From: Gemmatimonadota bacterium
GTDB lineage: Bacteria > Gemmatimonadota > Gemmatimonadetes > Gemmatimonadales > GWC2-71-9
DNA length: 32,363 bases
Direction: 5' to 3'
Assembly: GCA_003220795.1 (NCBI GenBank)
Contig: QHTK01000072.1
Coordinates: 1-32,363, forward strand
The notes beneath the pieces were generated by a model. It was not told the DNA's origin, ran no database searches, and saw only the letters and a program-made list of their open reading frames with translations. A program made the translations under genes and the position numbers. This document shows positions 8,574-16,699 of this stretch, piece by piece; within the stretch, counting starts at the first letter, position 1, and each line of letters begins with the position of its first letter.

Positions 8574-9704
8574 GTGCATAGCTACATCCGGACGCCCGAG
8601 GCGCTGGCGGAGAGCGTCGCCGCGTTCCGGCGCGAGTCGCTGGTCGGGGCCGACACGGAGGCGGCGAGCTTCCACCGCTATCGCGACCGCATTTTCCTCG
8701 TCCAGCTCTCCAGTCGCGACGGCCGCACGGCGATCATCGACCCGCTCGCCCTGCCCGACCTCGCGCCGCTGGGCGAGCTGCTCGCGGACCAGGCCGTCGA
8801 GAAGGTATTCCACGACGCGGACTACGACCTGCGCATTCTGGACCGGGATTACCGGTTCCGCGCGGCGCGGATCTTCGACACGCGCATCGCCGCCCAGCTC
8901 GCTGGCGAGCCGGCGGTGGGGCTGGCCGCGCTGCTCGAGAAGTACGTGGGGGTGAAGCTCGCGAAGGAGCATCAGAAAGCGGACTGGTCGCGACGGCCGT
9001 TGCCGCCCGCGATGCTCGAGTACGCGGCGGCGGACACCCAGCACCTGCCGGCCTTGCGGGACGCGCTGCGAGACCGTCTCACACAGCTCGGCCGCCTCGC
9101 CTGGGCGGAGGAAGAGTTCGCGCCCCTCGAATCCCTGCGCTGGACCGGCGCGCCGGACGCCACCGACGCGTTCCTGCGGGTGAAGGGGGCCCGAGCGCTC
9201 GCGCCGCGCTCGCTCGCGGCGCTGCGTGAGCTGTACGGCTGGCGCGAGGTGCTCGCGGCGGAGCAGGATAAGGCCACGTTCCGCATCATCGGGAACGACG
9301 CCCTCGTCGCCGTCGCGAAGGCTCTCCCCCGATCGGCCGCGGAGCTCGCGCTCGTCCCACAGCTTCCCGCCACGCTGGCGCGCCGGCATGGCCCCGCGCT
9401 GCTCGAGAGCGTGCGACGGGCACTCGCGCTCGCCGAGGCCGAGCTGCCGCGCATCGAGCGCAGCGCGCGACCACCGAAGGACGCGGCGTTCGACGGCCGC
9501 GTCGAACGCCTCAAGGCGGCACGTAACCGCGTGGCCGCCGAGTTCGGCCTCGACCCGGGCGTGTTGTGCGGCCGCTCCACGCTCGAGGCCGTCGCACGGA
9601 CGACCCCGACCCCAAACGATCGCGCCGGGCTCTCTCGAGTAGCGGAGCTCCGGCGCTGGCAAATCGAGGTGCTCGGAAACGCCCTGCTCGCGGCGCTCGC
9701 CTAG
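8574..9704 (+). CDS. rnd: Ribonuclease D
   Basis: A 376-aa 3'-5' exoribonuclease of the DEDD-y class, which trims tRNA and other stable RNA 3' ends. Exo I is GADTEAASFHRY, Exo II HDADYDLRIL and Exo III YAAADTQHL, supplying the four acidic residues and the catalytic Tyr. A helical HRDC-like region follows (about residues 205-290), with a second possible HRDC repeat at the C-terminus. Start GTG 8574 has no clear Shine-Dalgarno, so reinitiation after the small gene 18 nt upstream is possible. Its stop TAG shares the tetranucleotide CTAG with the stop of the convergent gene. Confidence 0.92.
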   Translation: MHSYIRTPEALAESVAAFRRESLVGADTEAASFHRYRDRIFLVQLSSRDGRTAIIDPLALPDLAPLGELLADQAVEKVFHDADYDLRILDRDYRFRAARIFDTRIAAQLAGEPAVGLAALLEKYVGVKLAKEHQKADWSRRPLPPAMLEYAAADTQHLPALRDALRDRLTQLGRLAWAEEEFAPLESLRWTGAPDATDAFLRVKGARALAPRSLAALRELYGWREVLAAEQDKATFRIIGNDALVAVAKALPRSAAELALVPQLPATLARRHGPALLESVRRALALAEAELPRIERSARPPKDAAFDGRVERLKAARNRVAAEFGLDPGVLCGRSTLEAVARTTPTPNDRAGLSRVAELRRWQIEVLGNALLAALA

Positions 9705-10012
9705 AGCCCCATCAGGGCCCGTACCTTGGGGTCCATCTTTTCCGGCGTCCAGTACGGCTCCCACACGATCTCGATGTTCACATCGGTCACACCGTCGAGC
9801 GCGCGGATCACCTTGTAAGCGTCGTTCGTGATCATCGGACCGGCGGGGCAACCGGGGGACGTGAGCGTCATGCGGACCTCCACCTCGCCGTCCGCGATCT
9901 CCACGTCGTACACGAGGCCCAGGTCGATGATATTCATGTCGAGCTCGGGGTCTTTCACCTGGCGCAAGGCTTTCCGTACCACCTCGGCCGTGAGCTGTAC
10001 CGGCGCCGTCAT
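9701..10012 (-). CDS. MIP18/DUF59 metal-sulfur cluster assembly factor (SufT-like)
   Basis: A 103-aa protein of the MIP18/PaaD/SufT family, which helps mature iron-sulfur proteins. Typical features are VRKALRQVKDPELDMNIIDLGLVYD and the conserved Cys motif LTSPGCPAGPMI. AAGGAG precedes ATG 10012 at good spacing. It is the last gene of the minus-strand cluster led by the radical SAM enzyme, which fits a role in Fe-S supply, although 38 nt separate it from the DCC gene. No suf genes are adjacent. Its stop codon is shared with rnd in CTAG. Confidence 0.9.
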   Translation of the reverse strand: MTAPVQLTAEVVRKALRQVKDPELDMNIIDLGLVYDVEIADGEVEVRMTLTSPGCPAGPMITNDAYKVIRALDGVTDVNIEIVWEPYWTPEKMDPKVRALMGL

Positions 10013-10050
10013 GGATCACTCCTTCTTTACAATGCCCCTCACGTGCGAAG

Positions 10051-10422
10051 CTAGTGGACCGCGTACCCGCGCACCAGGCAACGCCGCCGCCGCGCGATCC
10101 ACCCGTACGCGCGCCGCGCCACCGGGCGCACGCCTGGGACTCGGAAGACGCCCGCCAGCCACCGCCAGCGCGGCAGGAGGCGGAGGATTTCGGGCGCCGC
10201 GTCCGCGCCGGCCAGCACGCGGCCGTCGGGAGGGGGAAGCATCAGGTGCATCGCTGCCGCGAGAGCGGGCAGCGGGATGCCGAATCTCGCGACCCGCTCC
10301 TGGTCCTGGAACGGGACCACGTCCAGCCGGTGTTGCCGGTCCGAGCGTAGCACCAGATCCACGCACCGCCGGCAGAAGCCGCACTCGCCGTCGTAGATCA
10401 GGGTGGGCCGCTCAACGCCCAT
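10051..10422 (-). CDS. DCC-family thiol-disulfide oxidoreductase (DUF393)
   Basis: A 123-aa protein opening with LIYDGECGFCRRCVDLVL, the DGxCxxC signature of the DCC/DUF393 family, thioredoxin-like proteins of uncertain redox role. A third Cys (CRRC) directly follows the signature, and VVPFQDQE is another family segment. A hydrophobic, Arg-rich C-terminus (RRAYGWIARRRRC) may sit at the membrane. ATG 10422 overlaps the end of the serine hydrolase by 11 nt, indicating coupled expression; the longer open frame is shadow of that gene. Confidence 0.88.
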   Translation of the reverse strand: MGVERPTLIYDGECGFCRRCVDLVLRSDRQHRLDVVPFQDQERVARFGIPLPALAAAMHLMLPPPDGRVLAGADAAPEILRLLPRWRWLAGVFRVPGVRPVARRAYGWIARRRRCLVRGYAVH

Positions 10423-11617
10423 CGGACGCCTGCGCCGCCCCGTCGGCGACCCGGCCGCGCACTCCCTTGAGAATCGTGAAGGGGCGCCGCGCACGCGGCA
10501 CGAACGCCCGGTTGGTGAGCAGCACAACGAACAGGTCGCGGTCCGGATCGATCCAGAGCGAGGTGCCGGTCCAGCCGGTGTGGCCGTAGCTCTTGGGGCC
10601 GAACCGCGTCCCGGCGCTCGACAGCTGCTCACCGGTGGGGAGCGCCTGCCAGCCGAGGGCACGCGCCTCCGTACCGTGCCTGAAGCCTGCGGCCTTGGTT
10701 GTGAACTGTCGCACTGTCTCCGGGCGCACCAGCGCCCGGCCGTCCGGGCCCGCGCCGCTCCGCAACATGAACTGCGCGAACCGGGCCACGTCCCGCGCCG
10801 TGGAAAAGAGGCCTGCGTTCCCGGAAACCCCGCGCAGCTTGAAGGCGCTGCCGTCGTTCACGACACCCGCGACGGCATGCCCGTGCCAGACGCCCGTCGG
10901 GGCGATCCGTCCCTTGAGCCGGGCCGGCGGCCGGAACGTCGTCTGCTGCAGTCCGAGCGGCGTGAACACCTCCCGAGCGGCGAACACGTCGAGCGGCTGG
11001 CCGGCCGCGCGCCGTACCGCCTCCCCGAGCAGGATCGCGTTCAGGTCGCTGTAGATGACGCGCGTGCCGGGCGGGACGCGGGGCTGTTCCGAGAGCACGC
11101 GCCGCATCAGCGCCGCGCTGTCGGGAAGGGCCTTGAGCTCCGCATCCGGGATATCGGCGCGCAGCCCGGACGTGTGGGCGAGGAGCTGCTGCACCGTCAC
11201 GCCCGCCGTCTCCGTCCCGGCGAGCTCGGGGAGGTACGTCGCGATGGGGGCGTCGAGCGTCACCCGACCGCGGTCCACCAGGATCATCAGGGACGTCGTC
11301 GTCGCGATCGCCTTGGTGAGCGAGGCGAGGTCGTAGAGGGTGCTCTCGGGATCGACGCCCGGGCTCCCCGCCGACCAGGTGAGGTGGCCATAGCCCTTGG
11401 CGAAGAGGATGGTGTCGCGCCGGCCGATCACCAGCGCCGCGCCAGGATACGCACCCTGCCGGATGCCGTCCAGGACCAGGGGATCGAACGTCGTGGCGTC
11501 AAACGCTGCCGGTCGGGGTAGCCCAACCCCCGGGCCATGCCCCGGGGTTGCCACAGACCCCGTTTGCAGGAGCAGCAGAACTGCTAGCACCAGATGCCCG
11601 GAATCCGCCGGCTGCAC
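10412..11617 (-). CDS. Secreted serine hydrolase (beta-lactamase/class C-like)
   Basis: A protein of about 400 aa of the PF00144 family (class C beta-lactamase, esterase and D-peptidase relatives). The SxxK motif is SLTK in YDLASLTKAIATT, the YxN motif is YSDLN, and the third motif reads HTGWTG. A hydrophobic N-terminal segment (LVLAVLLLLQTG) ends in small residues, consistent with export. The start is uncertain. GTG 11617 gives a signal peptide with a short N-region. GTG 11590, just before the upstream stop, would give a very short one. Neither has a strong Shine-Dalgarno. It overlaps the radical SAM gene upstream and DCC downstream. The substrate could be peptidoglycan-derived or an ester. 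Confidence 0.85.
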   Translation of the reverse strand: MQPADSGHLVLAVLLLLQTGSVATPGHGPGVGLPRPAAFDATTFDPLVLDGIRQGAYPGAALVIGRRDTILFAKGYGHLTWSAGSPGVDPESTLYDLASLTKAIATTTSLMILVDRGRVTLDAPIATYLPELAGTETAGVTVQQLLAHTSGLRADIPDAELKALPDSAALMRRVLSEQPRVPPGTRVIYSDLNAILLGEAVRRAAGQPLDVFAAREVFTPLGLQQTTFRPPARLKGRIAPTGVWHGHAVAGVVNDGSAFKLRGVSGNAGLFSTARDVARFAQFMLRSGAGPDGRALVRPETVRQFTTKAAGFRHGTEARALGWQALPTGEQLSSAGTRFGPKSYGHTGWTGTSLWIDPDRDLFVVLLTNRAFVPRARRPFTILKGVRGRVADGAAQASDGR

Positions 11618-12687
11618 GCAGGACACCGCCCGTCCGCGCCCACCCGCTGCTGTTTGATCACGTACCCGGAGCGCTCGATCAGCAGGTCGCCGCAATCGGG
11701 GCAGTAGGTGTTCTCCCAGCGGCCGACCCTGCCCGGAAGGTTGCCGGCGTAGATGAACTTGAGGCCGGCCCGGGCTCCGATGTCGCACGCGCGTAGCAGC
11801 GTGTCCGCCGAGGTGTCATCGGGGTCGGTCATCTTGTAATCCTTGTGGAACGCGGTCACGTGCCACGGGATCTCGGGCGAGATCGCGGCGATGTAGTCGG
11901 CGGCGCGCGCGAGCTGCGACGCATCGTCGTTGAAGCCGGGTACGATCAGGGTGACGAGCTCGAGCCACAGGCCGCGCTCGTACACCATCCGGATCGCGTC
12001 GAGGACGTGTTGCAACACACCACCGAGCTCGCGGTAGCGTTTGTCGTCCATCGCCTTGAAGTCGATCTTGTAACAGTCGGTCCACGGCCGGATGTAGTCG
12101 AGGACTTCGGACGTGGCGTTCCCGTTGGAGATGAACGCCGTCTTGAGCCCGTTGGCGCGCGCGACCTTGAAGACGTCCACCGCCCATTCGGCGGTAATCA
12201 GCGGCTCATTGTACGACGAGCCGACCAGCCGTGCGCCCTGGCGCAGGGCGAGCCGCACCAGACCCTCGGGGGTCGCGTCGCTGGGCAGCACGCCCGCCGC
12301 GTCGTCACGCAGCGCCTGGCTCGTGAGCCAGTTCTGGCAGTAGCCGCAGTGAAAGTCGCACCCCAGCATGCCGAACGTGAGCGTGTCGGAGCCGGGGAGG
12401 GCGTGGAAGAAGGGCTTCTTCTCGGTCGGATCGCACTGCAGCGCCGCGACGTAGCCCGCCGGGACGTAGAGCGTGCCGTCCTTGTTGAACCGGACCTTGC
12501 AGATGCCACGCCGTCCCGGCCGCACCAGGCAGCGGTGGCCGCAGGCGAAGCACCGCACGGCGCCGCCCTCGAGCTTCTCGACCAACGCTCCTTCCCGCAC
12601 GCGTGCGTCCAGCACCTGGGCGAGCGTGGCGGCGCCACCGTCGGGAGCGTCGTGGGTCAGGAAGGAGGTGATGGTGCGCTGCGTCAT
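11584..12687 (-). CDS. amrS: AmmeMemoRadiSam-type radical SAM enzyme
   Basis: A 367-aa radical SAM protein. The cluster motif CDFHCGYCQNW (CxxxCxxC) follows an N-terminal Cys-rich segment CFACGHRCLVRPGRRGICKVR. The C-terminus has a second zinc-ribbon-like set, YCPDCGDLLIE and CPACSRRIPG. Together with KDYKMTDPDDT and GNLPGR, this is the layout of the AmrS-like family related to pyruvate-formate-lyase activases. Its usual partners, the AMMECR1 and MEMO proteins, are not in the window. ATG 12687 lacks a Shine-Dalgarno; a -10-like TATATT lies 17 nt upstream. It heads the cluster with serine hydrolase, DCC protein and SufT-like protein. Function of the family is not established. Confidence 0.85.
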   Translation of the reverse strand: MTQRTITSFLTHDAPDGGAATLAQVLDARVREGALVEKLEGGAVRCFACGHRCLVRPGRRGICKVRFNKDGTLYVPAGYVAALQCDPTEKKPFFHALPGSDTLTFGMLGCDFHCGYCQNWLTSQALRDDAAGVLPSDATPEGLVRLALRQGARLVGSSYNEPLITAEWAVDVFKVARANGLKTAFISNGNATSEVLDYIRPWTDCYKIDFKAMDDKRYRELGGVLQHVLDAIRMVYERGLWLELVTLIVPGFNDDASQLARAADYIAAISPEIPWHVTAFHKDYKMTDPDDTSADTLLRACDIGARAGLKFIYAGNLPGRVGRWENTYCPDCGDLLIERSGYVIKQQRVGADGRCPACSRRIPGIWC

Positions 12688-12704
12688 GGGTGGGCCCAAC
12701 CCGG

Positions 12705-12710
12705 AATATA
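12705..12710 (-). promoter_or_regulatory. Candidate -10 box for amrS cluster
   Basis: TATATT on the minus strand ends 17 nt before the amrS ATG, predicting a leader of roughly 10 nt. No convincing -35 box is visible. Confidence 0.35.
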
Positions 12711-12723
12711 CGCGGGACCGGCG

Positions 12724-13566
12724 CTACCGCAGGCTCCCCGGCGGGAGCTGATAGAGCAGCAGCGCGGAGGCGATGTCCCGGGGCGAGAGGTCCCGCACCT
12801 TCGTCATCGCGAACATGATGTCGGTCGAGTCCGACGAGTGGTCGAGACCGATCAGGTGCCCGATTTCGTGGAGCGCGACGACGCGGACGTCGTCCCCGGC
12901 GAGCGGACGCCCGGCGGGGTCGAAGGTGGCAAGCGTGACCACGCCGCTCACGAGGTGGCCGTCCTGGTCCCAGCTCAAGTCAGTCTGGCCGGTCCGCTGG
13001 ATCTCGAACTGGAGCCTCCAGCGGAAGCGCACTTCGGCGGATGTGGAGTCCGCGTCGAGGTTGAAGCGCACCGGCACACCGACCTCCTGCCAGCGCTGGA
13101 ACGCGCTGCGCACCGCGTCGAGGAAGCCCGTCTGAAAGTTGGCGGCCGTACCAGGCCCGAGATACACCTTCACCGGGCTGAAGATGCGGTTGTCCCAGCG
13201 ATGCAGCATCGAGTCCTCGCTCTGGGCCACGACCTCGTTGAGGTAGGTGTAACCCGCGCTGGCGCGGATGCGGCGCCGCGTCTCGGAGCGAGCGAGCAGC
13301 TCCATGTAGCTCGGGCCCGACGTGCCGGCCGAGACCGGCGGCGCGAGCGGGGCAGGGGACTGGCCGCCCTGCGACACCGTCCCGTCGCCCGTGCCGCGCC
13401 CCGGCGCGGCGACCGTGTCCGCCCGCGCGACGACGACGCTGGTCGAGTCGACCGGGGCGGCGCGCGACGGCCGGCGCGTGGAGGGCGCGAACACGTTCCA
13501 CAGCACCGCGGACGTGAAGAACACGGTGAGCCCGGCGATGATGATGGCCAAGCGACGCTCGATCAT
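12724..13566 (-). CDS. Membrane-anchored matrixin-type zinc protease
   Basis: A 280-aa protein with an N-terminal membrane anchor (LAIIIAGLTVFFTSAVLWNVF), a Pro/Ser/Thr-rich linker (about 30-85), and a metalloprotease domain. The zinc motif HEIGHLIGLDH starts at residue 233 (HExxHxxGxxH) and the Met-turn is DIMF, typical of metzincins of the matrixin group. The catalytic domain should lie on the outer face of the inner membrane. ATG 13566 has no Shine-Dalgarno; CATATT ends exactly 6 nt upstream, so transcription could begin at the ATG. It is divergent from the MMPL transporter across 90 nt and may share control with it. Confidence 0.85.
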   Translation of the reverse strand: MIERRLAIIIAGLTVFFTSAVLWNVFAPSTRRPSRAAPVDSTSVVVARADTVAAPGRGTGDGTVSQGGQSPAPLAPPVSAGTSGPSYMELLARSETRRRIRASAGYTYLNEVVAQSEDSMLHRWDNRIFSPVKVYLGPGTAANFQTGFLDAVRSAFQRWQEVGVPVRFNLDADSTSAEVRFRWRLQFEIQRTGQTDLSWDQDGHLVSGVVTLATFDPAGRPLAGDDVRVVALHEIGHLIGLDHSSDSTDIMFAMTKVRDLSPRDIASALLLYQLPPGSLR

Positions 13567-13572
13567 GTGCGC

Positions 13573-13646
13573 AATATGTCGGAATGCAGTCGCGTGCCGC
13601 TAGCTTTGGCCTGGGGGCGTCTCTATGATTGTGACCTCCCTATGCT
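13573..13646. promoter_or_regulatory. Divergent -10 boxes of matrixin and MMPL genes
   Basis: Minus-strand CATATT (13578-13573) lies 6 nt before the protease ATG. Plus-strand TATGCT (13641-13646) lies 10 nt before the transporter GTG. Neither has a good -35 match. Confidence 0.35.
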
Positions 13647-13656
13647 GGAACAGTAG

Positions 13657-15930
13657 GTGTTCGCGTTACCCGCGGGCCCCCTCGTCCGCTGGCGCGGGTG
13701 GGTCATCGCGGCGTGGGCGGCGCTCGCGCTGCTGTTCGCCCCGCGGGCTAGCCACGTACAGCAGGTGCTCGCCCTGCGCGGCGGCGCGAGCGAGACCACC
13801 GAGTCCGCGCGCGCCTCCGACCTCCTCAAGCAGGCCTTCCCCAGTCCGTTCGCGGACTATGTCGCCATCGTCGTGCACGGGCCGGTGCGCTGGACGAACC
13901 AGCGCTTCGAGGTGGTGCTCGACACGCTGAAGGCGGCCACCGAGCGGCGGCCCTACGTCAGCCAAGTGATCTCCGTCCGCTCGATCGGCGAATCCAGCTT
14001 TGTCAGCAAGGACCGGCGCACCACATTCCTGATCGCCGCGCTGACGCCGGAATTCACGAGCGACATCAACAAGAGCGTCATCCCCGACCTGCGGGACAAG
14101 ATCCGGGACGCCCTGGCGCGGGCGCCCGGCTCCGACGGTTTCGATGTGAAGGTGACCGGCTTTCCGGCGCTGGACCACGACGTGCGCACCGTCAGCGCCG
14201 AAGACACGGAGCGGGGCGAGGCCCGGGTGCTGCCGCTGACGCTCGTCGTGCTGGTCGTGGCGTTCGGCGCGCTGGTGGCGGCCATGCTCCCGGTCATCGT
14301 GGGCCTGCTCGCGATCACCATCGCGCTCGGCCTCGTGACCATCGCCGCACGCTACCTCCCGATGTCGGTCTTCGTGCTGAACATCACCACCATGGTGGGA
14401 CTCGGCGTGGGCATCGATTACTCGCTGCTCATCGTCACGCGGTTCCGCGAGGAGCTAAATCGCGGGCTGTCGCCGGTCGACGCGGCCGTGCGGACGATCG
14501 AGACCGCCGGATCGGCCGTGATCACCTCGGGCATCACGGTGGTGGTGGGCTTCGCCGCGCTCGTATGGACGCCGCTGTCGGACACGCGGTCCGTCGGCGT
14601 GGGCGGGCTGCTGGTGGTGCTCGCGGCCGTGCTGCTCGCGACCACGTTCCTCCCGGCCCTGCTGGCGGTACTGGGCCGCAGCATCGACCGACCACGCTGG
14701 CTGGCGCGTCCGCTCGCCCGGTTTCACGCACCGACCGGCTGGGAACGCTGGGCGCGTTGGCTCGGGCACCGCCCCTGGCGCGCGGTCGCGTTCGGCGGCG
14801 TCGCGATCATCCTCCTCACCCTCCCGCTCGCCAAGATCCGCCTCGGTCTCCCCGCCACCAACTGGTTTCCGCCCGAGTCGGAATCAGGCCAGGGCCTGGC
14901 GACGCTGCGGGCGATGGGCGCGAGCGGCGCAATCCAGCCGATCCGCGTCGTGGTGCAGCTCCCGGAAGGCGAGTCGGCGTTGGCCGGACGCCGGTTGCCG
15001 GGCCTCAAGGCGCTGACCGACTCGCTGCGCAAAGACCCCCGGGTGCGCGAGATACGCGGTGTGGCGAGCATCCGACCGGGAATGTCGACCCTGCAGCTCG
15101 CGATCTATTACAGCGACGTCGAGGCGGTCCACGCCGCGAATACCAAGTTCTTCGACGCCTATCTGAGCGCCGACCGGCGCATCACGCTGCTGGATGTGAT
15201 CCCCGCGGATACCGTGTCGCTGGCGGGCATGATGGACGTGGCGCGACACGTTCGCGCCGTCGTCGCCCGAGGCGTGCGGGGACTGGCGGGCGCTGAAGTC
15301 GTGGTCGGCGGCTTCGCCGCCTCCAACGTCGATACCCAGCACGAGCTGTTGCGGCGCTTCCCCGAGACAGTCGGGCTCGTGCTGACCATCACCGCCATCA
15401 TGCTGTTCATCGCGTTCCGCTCGCTGTTGGTTCCGCTCAAGGCGGTGCTGTTGAACTGCCTGTCGGTGAGCGCATCGTTCGGGCTCACCGTGCTCGTGTT
15501 TCAGGAGGGGTACGCGGGAAGGCTGTTCGGGCTGGAAGGCCCGACGCAGGCGATCTGGGTGGTCGTCCCCGTGCTGGTGTTCGCCATCGTATTCGGGTTG
15601 TCGATGGATTACGAGGTGTTTCTGCTGACGCGCGTGAAGGAAGTGTTCGACAAGACCGGTCGCAACGATCACGCCACCATGGAGGGGCTCTCCGCCACCG
15701 CGTCGACGATCACCAGCGCCGCGCTGATCATGATTCTGGTGTTCGGGACCTTCGCCTTCGCCCGGGTCCTCGCGGTGCAGCTCGTGGGGTTCGGTCTTGC
15801 GGCCGCGGTGCTGCTGGACGCCACGCTCATTCGCATGGTGCTGGTGCCGGCCATCATGCACATCGCGGGGAGATGGAACTGGTGGCCGGGGGTGCGGGCT
15901 CCCAAACTGGAAAGAGAGACCAGCGCCTAG
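13657..15930 (+). CDS. MMPL/RND-family transporter
   Basis: A 757-aa inner-membrane transporter of the RND superfamily, MMPL type. One N-terminal helix (GWVIAAWAALALLFA) precedes a periplasmic loop, then a five-helix group containing GLGVGIDYSLLIVTRFREE. The duplicated second half has the matching GLSMDYEVFLLTRVKE. The Asp-Tyr in each is the proton-relay position of this family. Size and the two-fold repeat suggest a complete protein exporting lipids or hydrophobic compounds; the cargo is unknown. GTG 13657 follows a weak GGAA at 13648-13651; a -10-like TATGCT lies 10 nt upstream. Its TAG stop is shared with the convergent DUF4031-like gene in CTAG. Confidence 0.9.
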   Translation: MFALPAGPLVRWRGWVIAAWAALALLFAPRASHVQQVLALRGGASETTESARASDLLKQAFPSPFADYVAIVVHGPVRWTNQRFEVVLDTLKAATERRPYVSQVISVRSIGESSFVSKDRRTTFLIAALTPEFTSDINKSVIPDLRDKIRDALARAPGSDGFDVKVTGFPALDHDVRTVSAEDTERGEARVLPLTLVVLVVAFGALVAAMLPVIVGLLAITIALGLVTIAARYLPMSVFVLNITTMVGLGVGIDYSLLIVTRFREELNRGLSPVDAAVRTIETAGSAVITSGITVVVGFAALVWTPLSDTRSVGVGGLLVVLAAVLLATTFLPALLAVLGRSIDRPRWLARPLARFHAPTGWERWARWLGHRPWRAVAFGGVAIILLTLPLAKIRLGLPATNWFPPESESGQGLATLRAMGASGAIQPIRVVVQLPEGESALAGRRLPGLKALTDSLRKDPRVREIRGVASIRPGMSTLQLAIYYSDVEAVHAANTKFFDAYLSADRRITLLDVIPADTVSLAGMMDVARHVRAVVARGVRGLAGAEVVVGGFAASNVDTQHELLRRFPETVGLVLTITAIMLFIAFRSLLVPLKAVLLNCLSVSASFGLTVLVFQEGYAGRLFGLEGPTQAIWVVVPVLVFAIVFGLSMDYEVFLLTRVKEVFDKTGRNDHATMEGLSATASTITSAALIMILVFGTFAFARVLAVQLVGFGLAAAVLLDATLIRMVLVPAIMHIAGRWNWWPGVRAPKLERETSA

Positions 15931-16175
15931 GACGTAGCGCTCCTGTCATCCAACTGCCGCAGCTGCGCGCCCCACAAGTCCCAATGCCAGGCCGGGACCC
16001 TGATTCCGGTCCTGGGGTCTTTCAGCGGCTTGTACTGCAGCCATTCCGGCCGCATGCCGAGCTCGGCGCCAAGCGCCAGCAGGCGCTGCTTGTCGGCGCT
16101 CACGAGGTGCACCATGCGCTCCCCGTTGTGGACGTGCCGATGAAGCCAAACGCCGCCGTCGAGGGCGAAGCACAT
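15927..16175 (-). CDS. DUF4031-like small protein
   Basis: An 82-aa protein with the pattern MVHLVSADKQRLLALGAELGMRPEWLQ, then PAWHWDLWGAQL. This resembles DUF4031 proteins, in which a HLVSD.. segment precedes a GxxxxxFQ..HYD segment. Function unknown. The start is uncertain: ATG 16175 has GAGGGG directly against it, while ATG 16115 (the Met of MVHLVS) has GGGGAG 3 nt upstream, and the frame is open back to 16325 through the pilin gene. It follows the pilin gene closely, so both may be co-transcribed. Confidence 0.55.
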   Translation of the reverse strand: MCFALDGGVWLHRHVHNGERMVHLVSADKQRLLALGAELGMRPEWLQYKPLKDPRTGIRVPAWHWDLWGAQLRQLDDRSATS

Positions 16176-16213
16176 CCCCTCGCGGCGGCGCGTGAATTCG
16201 CGGTAGGGCTGGT

Positions 16214-16594
16214 CTAGGAGCAGGAAATGCGGCCCTCGGTCGTGGCGCTGCCGACCGGCGCCGCTGCGCCCGAGAAGAGGTAGCAGCGGCGGGGCGTGTT
16301 GGCGCTCGACGCCGTCGCCGACCACCCCTGAGCCGTGGCCTCGTTGACCGTGAGGCTGACGCCCGTCGACGCCTTGAAGTTATTCATGGCGTTGAGGTTC
16401 GGCGTATAGGTCGAGCTATCGTAAAAGAAGGCTTCTTCCGCGGTCGCGAGGTTACGCAGGTCGGACTTCATCGCGCCGATGTACGCCTTCTCCTTCGTGT
16501 TGGCGAACTTCGGAATCGCGATCGCCGCGAGAATCCCGATGATCACCACCACGATCAAGAGCTCGATCAGCGTAAAACCGCGTCGACCCGTCAC
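16214..16594 (-). CDS. Type IV prepilin (PilA-like)
   Basis: A 126-aa major-pilin-like protein. A short basic leader, VTGRRG, precedes the prepilin peptidase site G|FTLIELLIVVVIIGILAAIA, with the conserved Glu5. Then come the helix IPKFANTKEKAYIGAMKSDLRNLATAEEAFF, written here in family terms, and a small C-terminal domain with two Cys (RCYLF and ISCS) that could form the pilin disulfide loop. GTG 16594 is chosen because GGAGG lies about 8 nt upstream and gives a normal leader. No pilus assembly genes are in the window. The position between polA and a DUF4031-like gene suggests it is controlled alone. Confidence 0.92.
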   Translation of the reverse strand: MTGRRGFTLIELLIVVVIIGILAAIAIPKFANTKEKAYIGAMKSDLRNLATAEEAFFYDSSTYTPNLNAMNNFKASTGVSLTVNEATAQGWSATASSANTPRRCYLFSGAAAPVGSATTEGRISCS

Positions 16595-16654
16595 CTGCGT
16601 ACCCTCCGGGCGCCAAAGGGCGCCGAACCCTAGAACGCACGCACGTGGGCCGGC

Positions 16655-16669
16655 GCCACCTATAGTGGC
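16655..16669. promoter_or_regulatory. Hairpin/-10 candidate upstream of pilin gene
   Basis: GCCAC-CTATA-GTGGC is a perfect 5-bp-arm inverted repeat. On the minus strand it contains TATAGG (16664-16659), 64 nt before the pilin GTG, the best -10 candidate in the 105-nt gap. TTGCAG upstream is 20 nt away, a poor spacer. No -24/-12 sigma-54 site was found here. Confidence 0.3.
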
Positions 16670-16699
16670 AACCGGACGACAATCCTGCAAGAGCCATGC

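Noticed and set aside
8337..10019. 560-codon minus frame across RNase D
   Set aside because: Shadow of rnd and of the SufT-like gene; no motifs or ribosome site.
11845..13656. 603-codon plus frame across amrS and the matrixin gene
   Set aside because: Crosses two well-supported genes on the opposite strand and has no recognisable domain.
16595..16699. Sigma-54 promoter for the pilin gene
   Set aside because: Many pilin genes use sigma-54, but TGGC and TTGC here are only 2 nt apart; no GG-N10-GC arrangement was found.
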